Of a stretch of 64,000 nucleotides of DNA, positions 9,498 through 16,545 are shown piece after piece. Within the stretch, counting starts at the first letter, position 1; each line of letters opens with the position of its first letter. Made by a program: the position numbers and the translations under genes. The notes under the pieces are model-generated. The model saw only the letters and a list, made by a program, of their open reading frames with translations. It ran no database searches and was not told the origin of the DNA. Origin of the DNA: an uncultured Winogradskyella sp. (lineage in GTDB: Bacteria > Bacteroidota > Bacteroidia > Flavobacteriales > Flavobacteriaceae); assembly GCF_947501905.1 (NCBI RefSeq), contig NZ_CANMXL010000002.1, positions 434,001 through 498,000 on the forward strand. Direction: 5' to 3'.

Positions 9498-10100
9498 ATG
9501 GCTATTAATAATCCCATGAAAGCTGACGACTCAAAGGCTAAAGAACTCTTTAAAGGCTTATCCTTTTCTTCTGATGAAATCGATATCATTGAGTCCGTAT
9601 TTCATAAGGTTAGTTTCAAAAAAGGTGATATCATACTAGAGACTGATGATGTCGTAAATTATCAATATTACACATTAGAAGGCTGCTTAAGATCTTATTA
9701 CCTAGACTTGCAAGGAAAAGAGCATACTGTACAATTTGCAATAAAAGATTGGTGGATTAGTGATTATACTGCTTTTTTTTCAGATTCTAAATCTATTATG
9801 AATATTGAAGTTATACAAGATGCTACTGTATACAGACTTTGCAAAAAAGATAAAGAAGAGTTGTATGCCAAAATACCCAAAGTAGAATCATTTTTTAGAA
9901 AAAAATTAGAACGTGCATTTGCTGCGTTTCAAAAAAGAATTTTATCTAACATATCACAGACAGCAACGGATCGCTATACAAGTTTTATTGAAGCATACCC
10001 TAACATTGAGAAAAATGTAAAAAACTACCATATAGCTTCTTATCTGGGTATAACTAACGAAAGCTTGAGTAGAATTCGTAGAGAAATGTCTAACAAATAA
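9498..10100 (+). CDS. Crp/Fnr-family transcriptional regulator
   Basis: The 200-residue protein has a cyclic-nucleotide-binding-like beta-roll at about residues 25-125 (KVSFKKGDIILETDDVVNYQYYTLEGCLRSYY, split across strands) and a short winged helix at the C-terminus (HIASYLGITNESLSRIRREM). This is the usual flavobacterial Crp/Fnr type. No Fe-S cysteine cluster like that of FNR is visible, and the strict cAMP-contact RxS motif is not seen, so the ligand is unknown. The ATG at 9498 is followed in frame by a second ATG at 9516 that could also be used. No operon partner is present. Confidence 0.85.
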   Translation: MAINNPMKADDSKAKELFKGLSFSSDEIDIIESVFHKVSFKKGDIILETDDVVNYQYYTLEGCLRSYYLDLQGKEHTVQFAIKDWWISDYTAFFSDSKSIMNIEVIQDATVYRLCKKDKEELYAKIPKVESFFRKKLERAFAAFQKRILSNISQTATDRYTSFIEAYPNIEKNVKNYHIASYLGITNESLSRIRREMSNK

Positions 10101-10140
10101 TTTATTACCATACATCAATTTTTATAGAAATAAATTAATA

Positions 10141-10225
10141 TAATTTTGTACCATCATTGATGGTGTTTCATACTATTAATTAATAGCTAAAAAAGCGCAA
10201 CTCACTTAAAAGTTGCGCTTTTTTT
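10141..10225 (+). ncRNA. Candidate small RNA (promoter box, two hairpins, terminator)
   Basis: A perfect -7 box TAATTTTG (10141-10148) is followed by a small hairpin ACCATC-ATT-GATGGT (10151-10165), a palindrome CTATTAATTAATAG and then a strong terminator, stem AAAGCGCAACT/AGTTGCGCTTT with seven T residues (10191-10225). No ORF lies inside. The expected transcript is about 70 nt. The terminator is 91 bp after the Crp/Fnr stop, so it may equally end that transcript. No good -33 element is visible. Confidence 0.45.
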
Positions 10226-10303
10226 ATAGTATAAATTTAACCTAGATATACTAACAAGAATTGTAATCATTAGTTTTTCATAAATTTATAGAAATCTTCA
10301 TTT

Positions 10304-11482
10304 ATGAAAGCAAAGCATACCCGTCGTGAATTTATATCTAAAACAACTTTAGCAACTATTGGAATTCCATTATTAGGTTCAACACTTCTCAGTTGTATAG
10401 AAGAAAACAAAACTCAAACTGAAGTAAGCAATTTAACAGATAAAAAACTTAAGATTCTTATTCTAGGCGGAACTAGCTACTTAGGACCTCATCAAGTGGC
10501 TTATGCCATCGGTCGCGGGCATTCTGTATCAATATTTACACGTGGTAAAACAAAACCAAAACTACATAAAGAAGCCTTTAAAAAAGTTGAACACCTTATT
10601 GGAGACCGTGAAGACAACCTTACTGCTTTAGAAAATAGAAAGTGGGATGTCGTTATTGATAATTCTGGCAGAAAAGTACAATGGGCAAAAGACACTGCCA
10701 ATTTGCTTAAAGATAATGTTGGCATGTATATGTATACATCGTCTACAGGTGTTTACTACCCTTATCTTAACAATTCGATTAGCACAAAAACACCTTTAGT
10801 TCTTTCATTACCTACAGGCATTACAGATGATGAAAAATACGAGCATGAGTATGGCATTATGAAAGCAAACTCAGAGTTAGAAGCAATGAAAGTTTTTGGA
10901 AAAGATAGGTTTGTTGCAATTAGACCGACTTATATGCTTGGGCCTGGTGATAGAACTGACCGTTTTTTGCATTGGCCTTTAAGATTATCTAAAGGTGGTG
11001 AGATTCTAGTTCCAGGCAAAAAAGAAGATTTGGTTCAGTATGTAGATGTTCGTGATGTGGCTGAATGGTTTATAAGACTTGCCGAAAATAATCAAGCTGG
11101 CACTTATAATGGTGTTGGACCAAAAGCAGAGCAAACCATGTTAGATTTTGTAAAAGAAGCTTCAAAAGCATTTGATAAAAGTTATTCTTTTACGTTAGTT
11201 GATGACTATGATTTCTTAAAAGAAAATAACATTTATTATCAGATTCCATGGGTAATGCCAGATGAAAAACACTATGGTTCTGCACGAATACAAAACACCA
11301 ATGCCATCAATAACGGTTTAACCTTCAGACCTTTAAAAGATACTATTATTGATACCTATAATTGGTGGAATTCTAATATTATTGATTTAGAGAGAAAAGA
11401 AAAATATGAGACAAATAAAAACGCTTTGATTGCCAAAGAAAAAGAACTATTGACACAATGGTCTCAATTAGTTAAAGGCTAA
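10304..11482 (+). CDS. NAD-dependent epimerase/dehydratase family protein with Tat-type lipoprotein signal
   Basis: The 392-residue protein begins with a twin-arginine-like signal (HTRREFISKTTLA) that ends in a possible lipobox (STLLSC), suggesting export of the folded protein and membrane anchoring. The mature part opens with a Rossmann dinucleotide-binding loop (ILILGGTSYLGPHQ) and continues as an extended short-chain dehydrogenase: MYTSSTGVYYPY holds the Ser and Tyr region, and RPTYMLGPGDRTDRF is a typical C-terminal sugar-epimerase segment. Exported Rossmann epimerase-like proteins of this sort occur widely in Bacteroidota. The substrate is not known. The gene has no close same-strand partner. 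Confidence 0.8.
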   Translation: MKAKHTRREFISKTTLATIGIPLLGSTLLSCIEENKTQTEVSNLTDKKLKILILGGTSYLGPHQVAYAIGRGHSVSIFTRGKTKPKLHKEAFKKVEHLIGDREDNLTALENRKWDVVIDNSGRKVQWAKDTANLLKDNVGMYMYTSSTGVYYPYLNNSISTKTPLVLSLPTGITDDEKYEHEYGIMKANSELEAMKVFGKDRFVAIRPTYMLGPGDRTDRFLHWPLRLSKGGEILVPGKKEDLVQYVDVRDVAEWFIRLAENNQAGTYNGVGPKAEQTMLDFVKEASKAFDKSYSFTLVDDYDFLKENNIYYQIPWVMPDEKHYGSARIQNTNAINNGLTFRPLKDTIIDTYNWWNSNIIDLERKEKYETNKNALIAKEKELLTQWSQLVKG

Positions 11483-11520
11483 TCTTAAAAACAATTACTT
11501 TTGCTTACAAACTGAAAAAA

Positions 11521-12385
11521 TTGTCTCTAAAAAAAAAGAACTCACAAGCAAAATCTAAACTTCATCCAAGGAGTAAACATAGAGAACGTTATAATTTTGA
11601 ACTATTAACACATAAAGTTCCAGAATTAAAGACTTATGTTTCGCCTAATAAGTATGGTAATTTATCTATAGATTTCTTTAATCCAGACGCTGTTAAAGCT
11701 TTAAATAAAGCATTATTATTACATCATTATAATCTCGATTATTGGGATATTCCTAATCAATATTTATGCCCACCTATTCCTGGTAGAGCAGATTACATCC
11801 ATTACATAGCTGATTTAATTGAAGACACCTCAAATAATCCTAATATTATAGGTTTTGATATTGGTACCGGTGCCAATTGCATTTATCCAATTATAGGCCT
11901 TCAGAGTTACGGATGGCATTTTATTGGCTCTGATATTGACGAGGCTGCTATTGATTCTGCAAAACATGTTTTAAACCAAAATCCTGTTTTAAAAGATAAG
12001 ATTGAAATCCGATTACAAGAAAATAAAGTCCATAAACTCAAAGGCATTTTACAACCTAATGAGCAAATTGATTTTGTAATGTGTAACCACGCCATTTCAT
12101 GCCTCTGCTAAAGAAGCGCAGAATGCTTCAATGCGAAAGTTGAAAAACCTAAAAGGAAGGCAACCTAAAAAAGTAATGTTAAACTTTAGTGGTCAGAATA
12201 ATGAATTGTGGTGCAAAGGTGGAGAGGCGCGTTTTATAAAAGACCTCATTTTTGAAAGCAGGCATTTTGCAAAACAATCTCAGTGGTTTACAACATTAGT
12301 TTCAAAAGCTTCAAATTTAAAAGGTATCTATGCAGATTTAAAAAGAGTAAAAGCTAAAGAGGTTAAAAAACAAGTCGTATTGTAG
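11521..12385 (+). pseudogene. rlmF: 23S rRNA (adenine(1618)-N6)-methyltransferase, frameshifted
   Basis: Two reading frames together make one RlmF. The first (11521-12111, TTG start, MSLKKKNSQAKSKLHPR) has the N-terminal region and the SAM site GFDIGTGANCIYP. The second covers the C-terminal part (ASAKEAQNASMRKLKNLKG onward to 12385). The break falls in the catalytic NPPF motif: after the Asn codon at 12085-12087 the bases CACG stand where three are expected before CCATTTCATGCC. Dropping one base, for example A12089, restores NPPFHASAKEAQ. RlmF methylates A1618 of 23S rRNA. Either the gene is inactive or the read has a one-base error; everything else looks intact. Confidence 0.85.
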
Positions 12386-12404
12386 CTTGGACGTTTCAAT
12401 AACT

Positions 12405-13310
12405 TTATTCTAGCAAATCTTTTAAAGCTGGTTCCAGATTTGCAAATGTAAAATCAAACCCTTCTTGTTCTATTTTTAGAGAGCTCACACGTTGGCTTTC
12501 AAATAAAAGCATATGCATTTCACCTAAAGTTAATTTCATAGCAAATTTTGGGATATTAGGTAATACAAGTGGTTTTTTTAAAACCTTAGCTGCTATTTTT
12601 GTAAGCTCAGTATTGGTTACTGGATTTGGTGCTACTGCGTTATAAACACCTATCAATCCTTGTTTAACAGCATACATAAATAGCCTAGCTAAATCCTCAA
12701 CATGAATCCAACTTTGCCATTGGTCACCAGTACCAAATGCTGCTCCAGCTCCAAATTTCATGGGTTTAATAATTTCTGGTAATGCACCATCTTTTTCCGA
12801 AAGCACTAATCCAATTCTAAGTTTGCAAACATCTATATGTGAGGTTTTAAAAGCATCAACAGCAGTTTCCCATTGTTCTACTACTTTACCAAGAAAGGTA
12901 TCTGAAACCTTATCAAAGTCTTCTTCAAAATAATTAACTAATGATGATGGGTAAATGCCTATTGCACTTGCAGAAACCATATGTTTAACAGGGAAATTGT
13001 TATCATCTATTGTTCTTTTAAGAAGTGTGGCCGTATGAGTTCGGCTTTCTAAGACTTCCTTTTTATAGGAACTTGTCCAACGTTTAGAAATTGACGCCCC
13101 AACTAGATTTATAATTGTATCAACACCATCAAAACTAGCTTTGTCAATTTCGCCTATTTTAGGATTCCAGTAAAATCCTTTATAGTTGTCTTGAGCTTGT
13201 AATTTAGATTTAGAAGTCGTCAGGTAATTAACCGCAATACCATCTTCGTGACAAAGCTTAACTATTTCTTTACCAATTAGACCAGTAGCACCTGTAATTA
13301 AAACCCTCAC
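12405..13310 (-). CDS. TIGR01777-family epimerase/oxidoreductase
   Basis: The 301-residue protein has the N-terminal Rossmann motif MRVLITGATGLIGKEIVKL and the family segments INLVGASISKRW, VSASAIGIYP and WIHVEDLARLF. The C-terminal DUF1731-like domain (VTNTELTKIAAKVLKKP, PNIPKFAMKLTLGEM) completes the usual architecture of the SulA/YfcH-type nucleotide-sugar epimerase family. The substrate is not established for this family. It is transcribed in the same direction as mnmD, 63 bp downstream of it. Confidence 0.9.
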   Translation of the reverse strand: MRVLITGATGLIGKEIVKLCHEDGIAVNYLTTSKSKLQAQDNYKGFYWNPKIGEIDKASFDGVDTIINLVGASISKRWTSSYKKEVLESRTHTATLLKRTIDDNNFPVKHMVSASAIGIYPSSLVNYFEEDFDKVSDTFLGKVVEQWETAVDAFKTSHIDVCKLRIGLVLSEKDGALPEIIKPMKFGAGAAFGTGDQWQSWIHVEDLARLFMYAVKQGLIGVYNAVAPNPVTNTELTKIAAKVLKKPLVLPNIPKFAMKLTLGEMHMLLFESQRVSSLKIEQEGFDFTFANLEPALKDLLE

Positions 13311-13373
13311 AATTATTAATTTTAGACAAAGATACGTGAGCTAAAAACCCAAGACTCTGACTTTAGTTAAGTT

Positions 13374-14048
13374 TTAACGTTTTATAGCACGTAACATATG
13401 CCGTTTATTGGGTGGGCCTTCAAGTCTTTCAATCTCGAACCCTACAGATTTTAGAGCACGTTTAACACTACCTTTTGCTGAATAGGTTACCAAAACGCCT
13501 TCAGGTTTTAAAGCCTTGTACATTATTTTAAAAATAGCTTCTGTCCATAATTCAGGTTGAACTCGAGCTCCAAAAGCATCAAAATAAACAATATCAAATT
13601 TTGAGCTGTGGGCTATGTCTTTAAAGAATTTTTGTTCCTTAGTAATATTGAAGTTTTTAGAAATCTCTACTTGTTTTTCCCATGTTGAATCATGAAGTGT
13701 ATTGAACTCTTTTTCATATTTAGTAGAAATCAATTCAGGATAATTTAAGACTTCTATTTCTTCTTGTTTTACTGGGTAAGCTTCTACTCCAGTATAACTA
13801 ATGTTTTGTTGGCGTTTTTCTGCTTCAATTAAAGTTAAAAAAGCATTCAATCCTGTACCAAAACCAATTTCTAGAATTGATACTTCTCTGTTTTTAGGTA
13901 TTTCGCTTAAAAAGAAAAGCAAACCATGTTTTAAATACACATGATTTGCTTCGTTAATTGCACCATGAACGGAATGATATTGCTCATTCCATTCTTCTAT
14001 ATGGATGGTTTTAGAGCCATCTCCAGTGGTAATAATTTTTCGTTGCAC
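13374..14048 (-). CDS. mnmD: tRNA 5-methylaminomethyl-2-thiouridine methyltransferase MnmD
   Basis: This is a stand-alone MnmD (methyltransferase half of MnmC) that finishes the wobble-uridine mnm5s2U34 modification using SAM. The 224-residue protein has EWNEQYHSVHGAINEANHVY near the start, the SAM loop ILEIGFGTGLNAFLT, and the motif IVYFDAFGARVQPELW. The C-terminal Arg-rich end (GPPNKRHMLRAIKR) is also conserved. The start is GTG, overlapping the stop of the upstream DUF4920 gene by one base (TAGTG), so translation is probably coupled. The FAD oxidase half of MnmC is absent, as usual in Bacteroidota. Confidence 0.88.
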   Translation of the reverse strand: MQRKIITTGDGSKTIHIEEWNEQYHSVHGAINEANHVYLKHGLLFFLSEIPKNREVSILEIGFGTGLNAFLTLIEAEKRQQNISYTGVEAYPVKQEEIEVLNYPELISTKYEKEFNTLHDSTWEKQVEISKNFNITKEQKFFKDIAHSSKFDIVYFDAFGARVQPELWTEAIFKIMYKALKPEGVLVTYSAKGSVKRALKSVGFEIERLEGPPNKRHMLRAIKR

Positions 14049-14563
14049 TATTTTTTTAATAAGACACCATCTGCTTCAAAAGACATAGTCACTTCAGGCT
14101 CTGTAATTTTTGCAATCTCCTCAGGCGTTTTACCAGCGTCTTCGGCATAATGTTGTAAATCTGCTACCGATGTTTCTTTTACAAAAGCCTTACCATTAAC
14201 TACGACTTCTCCTGTAGCATCAAGTGGCATAAAAAACCCGTAGTCTTTAAAAGTAACACGAACAATTTTATCATTGCCCATATCTAGCTTCATCCAACAT
14301 CCTTTTTTAGAACACACCTCAGAGATTTTTCCTCTCATCTTTGCATTTACTGTATCTCCAACTTTCAAAGCATCATAATGCGCCATCATTCGTTCAGCAG
14401 AAAGTGCATCTACATCCGTAATTTCTTTTCCAAAACTACTATAAGCTATTTCTTTAGAAATTTCTTCAGTCTTGGTATCTTGTTCTGTATCATTGGTTTT
14501 AGCTTCATTTTTACAAGAAACTATAAGTCCGCCAATTAATAATAGGGTTAAAAGTTTTTTCAT
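14048..14563 (-). CDS. DUF4920 domain lipoprotein
   Basis: The 171-residue protein opens with a lipoprotein signal peptide (MKKLLTLLLIGGLIVSC, lipobox IVSC) and an acidic linker. The rest matches the DUF4920 type, a small beta-barrel resembling an OB-fold: KVGDTVNAKMRGKISEVCSK, then KKGCWMKLDMG and VRVTFKDYGFFMPLD. Two Cys residues about six apart (SEVCSKKGCW) may bind a metal or form a disulfide. The function is unknown. Its stop overlaps the GTG start of mnmD. Confidence 0.8.
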   Translation of the reverse strand: MKKLLTLLLIGGLIVSCKNEAKTNDTEQDTKTEEISKEIAYSSFGKEITDVDALSAERMMAHYDALKVGDTVNAKMRGKISEVCSKKGCWMKLDMGNDKIVRVTFKDYGFFMPLDATGEVVVNGKAFVKETSVADLQHYAEDAGKTPEEIAKITEPEVTMSFEADGVLLKK

Positions 14564-14647
14564 TTTATATGATTATTGTTGATAAATGGTATAACAAATT
14601 TACTAAATTTTAAGGGAAAATTAGGGTTTAAAGCAGTTATGATTCCG

Positions 14648-14655
14648 TATTTTTG
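14648..14655 (+). promoter_or_regulatory. -7 promoter box of ilvE
   Basis: TATTTTTG matches the Bacteroidota consensus TAnnTTTG and lies 23 bases before the ilvE ATG. Confidence 0.55.
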
Positions 14656-14678
14656 CACCATCAAATCTAGCAAATTAA

Positions 14679-15749
14679 ATGAATACAACAACATCTTACG
14701 AAATCGATTTAGTAAAAGCAAATACTTCAAAAATCAATAGTGTTGATTTTGAAAATTTAACGTTTGGTCGCGTCTTTACAGATCATATGTTTGTTTGTGA
14801 TTTTAAAGATGGACGTTGGCAGAAACCTCAAATAATGCCATATCAGGCAATGACTTTTGAGCCTTCTGCTAGAGTGTTTCATTACGGTCAAGCTGTTTTT
14901 GAAGGTATGAAAGCCTATAAAGACGATAACGGCAAAGTCTTTTTATTTAGACCAGAACAGAATTTTGAGCGTATCAATAAATCTGCTGCTCGTATGGCTA
15001 TACCTGAATTTCCTAAGGAGTACTTTTTTAAAGGGCTAGAAACTTTATTGAATTTAGATACTGAATGGATTAAACCAGGATTAGACAACTCATTATATTT
15101 AAGACCTTTTGTAATTGCAACAGAGCCTGCTATATCAGCATCTCCTGCAGAAGAATATCGCTTTATGATTATTTGTTCTCCTGCAAAGGCTTATTACAAT
15201 GAACCTGTACGCGTTTTATTTGCTGAAAAATTTAGTCGTTCTGCAGATGGCGGTGTTGGCTTTGCAAAAGCAGCTGGTAATTATGGAGCTCAGTTTTATC
15301 CAACTAGTTTAGCACAGAAGAAAGGGTTTCAGCAAATTATTTGGACAGACGCTAGTACACATGACTATCTTGAAGAAGCTGGTACTATGAATATCTTCTT
15401 CAGAATTGGAGATACATTAATTACTGCGCCAAACAATGACAGAATTTTGGATGGTGTTACACGTAAAAGTGTAATACAACTTGCTAAAGATTTAAATATT
15501 GATTGTGAAGTGAGACGCGTAAGTGTTAAAGAAATAAAAGACGCTGCAATGGATGGTAGCTTAAAAGAAATTTTCGGTGCTGGTACAGCGGCTGTAATAA
15601 GTCCTGTTTCTGCGTTTGAACATGCTGGTGATGTTTTTGAAATCCCAGTGACCAATGACTCGTATGCAACCTTATTTAAGTCTACATTATTAAACATACA
15701 GCATAACCTAGCCGATGACAAACACGGTTGGAGATACGAGGTAAAATAA
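14679..15749 (+). CDS. ilvE: Branched-chain amino acid aminotransferase
   Basis: This PLP enzyme interconverts leucine, isoleucine and valine with their 2-oxo acids. It is a 356-residue class IV aminotransferase. The predicted Schiff-base lysine is Lys197 in GFAKAAGNYGAQ. Other family segments are FHYGQAVFEGMKAYK, LYLRPF, EEAGTMNIF and the phosphate-binding GAGTAAVISPV. It is monocistronic in this window, with a -7 box directly upstream and a bidirectional terminator downstream. In flavobacteria branched oxo acids also feed iso-fatty-acid synthesis. Confidence 0.95.
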   Translation: MNTTTSYEIDLVKANTSKINSVDFENLTFGRVFTDHMFVCDFKDGRWQKPQIMPYQAMTFEPSARVFHYGQAVFEGMKAYKDDNGKVFLFRPEQNFERINKSAARMAIPEFPKEYFFKGLETLLNLDTEWIKPGLDNSLYLRPFVIATEPAISASPAEEYRFMIICSPAKAYYNEPVRVLFAEKFSRSADGGVGFAKAAGNYGAQFYPTSLAQKKGFQQIIWTDASTHDYLEEAGTMNIFFRIGDTLITAPNNDRILDGVTRKSVIQLAKDLNIDCEVRRVSVKEIKDAAMDGSLKEIFGAGTAAVISPVSAFEHAGDVFEIPVTNDSYATLFKSTLLNIQHNLADDKHGWRYEVK

Positions 15750-15776
15750 AAACAAGACTTAATTATCTATAAATAT

Positions 15777-15803
15777 AAAAGCAGCCGATTGGCTGCTTTT
15801 TTT
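15777..15803. terminator. Bidirectional terminator between ilvE and the MazG-like gene
   Basis: The stem AAAAGCAGCC/GGCTGCTTTT has a GATT loop, with A and T runs on both sides. It serves the two convergent genes. Confidence 0.85.
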
Positions 15804-16188
15804 ATGATTCTAAGATAGATTGAATATTAGGCTTAAAATAGTTTGGTCCTTTTAGCACCTTACCATCTTCTCTATAAATAGGCTCGCCATCTGCGCCTAG
15901 TTTACTCATATTACTACGTTGTATTTCTTCAAAAACTTCTTCAATTTTATGTTGCATACCATGCTCGATTATAGTACCGCATAAAATATAGAGCATATCA
16001 CCTAAGGCATCCGCAACTTCTACCAAATCATTAGCATTGGCAGCTTCTAAATACTCTTCGTTTTCTTCTCGCATTAACTTATAACGAAGCATATTTTTCT
16101 CTGTGCCTAAGTCGGCTTTTGGTTCTTCTCTATGTCCTATTTTAAAAGCTGTATGAAATGCTTTAACTGCATTAATTTTATCTTGCAT
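15802..16188 (-). CDS. MazG-like nucleoside triphosphate pyrophosphohydrolase
   Basis: The 128-residue all-alpha protein has the Mg-binding pattern of the MazG/PRA-PH superfamily: REENEEYLEAA followed by LVEVADALGDMLYIL, giving the E-x2-E and E-x2-D groups. It probably hydrolyses a (d)NTP or a related phosphoribosyl nucleotide to the monophosphate and pyrophosphate. It is too distant from a classic hisE to call it that, and no his genes are near. The C-terminus (EPIYREDGKVLKGPNYFKP) is characteristic of the Bacteroidota branch. It is convergent with ilvE. Confidence 0.8.
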   Translation of the reverse strand: MQDKINAVKAFHTAFKIGHREEPKADLGTEKNMLRYKLMREENEEYLEAANANDLVEVADALGDMLYILCGTIIEHGMQHKIEEVFEEIQRSNMSKLGADGEPIYREDGKVLKGPNYFKPNIQSILES

Positions 16189-16241
16189 TGTTAGTTAGTC
16201 TATTAAGGTTCTAATACGTAAATTTGTATAAAAATAAGAAG

Positions 16242-16427
16242 ATGTTTACGACTGGTCAATTAGTTTTTGGAATATTATTTTTTATTGCCTTTGCAACGGT
16301 GATTGCGTTTCAGTATCGTAAAGATTTAAAACTCCACAAAAAATACTATAAAGGCACTATTTGGATACTTCTCGCTTTTATTGGTTTTATTGGTCTTATT
16401 GCTGCAGTGAAATTTATGTATATGTAG
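16242..16427 (+). CDS. Small two-TM membrane protein
   Basis: From the ATG at 16242 this encodes 61 residues (MFTTGQLVFGILFF at the start). A TTG at 16224 gives six more residues but no better start. Two hydrophobic helices (about 6-24 and 40-58) flank a basic loop (QYRKDLKLHKKYYKG). Proteins of this kind are conserved in flavobacteria without a function assigned. It is divergent from the MazG-like gene. Confidence 0.7.
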   Translation: MFTTGQLVFGILFFIAFATVIAFQYRKDLKLHKKYYKGTIWILLAFIGFIGLIAAVKFMYM

Positions 16428-16471
16428 TTGCTCTGCTTTTTTAGTTTTTCAACCTGTTTTTTAATATAAAA

Positions 16472-16489
16472 ATACCTACTAGCAGGTAT
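16472..16489. promoter_or_regulatory. Regulator-binding palindrome, site 1 (LRR protein gene)
   Basis: ATACCTACTAGCAGGTAT is an 18-bp inverted repeat; the arms extend to 8 bp (AAATACCT/AGGTATTT). Its end lies 23 bp before the -7-like box CAACTTTG (16512-16519) and 57 bp before the ATG at 16546. The same geometry is found at 19678, 24239 and 25370. The spacing suits an activator bound just upstream of the -33 region. Confidence 0.7.
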
Positions 16490-16545
16490 TTACTCGCGTT
16501 TATACATTTAGCAACTTTGTGAATATCAACAAAATGCTATTAATT

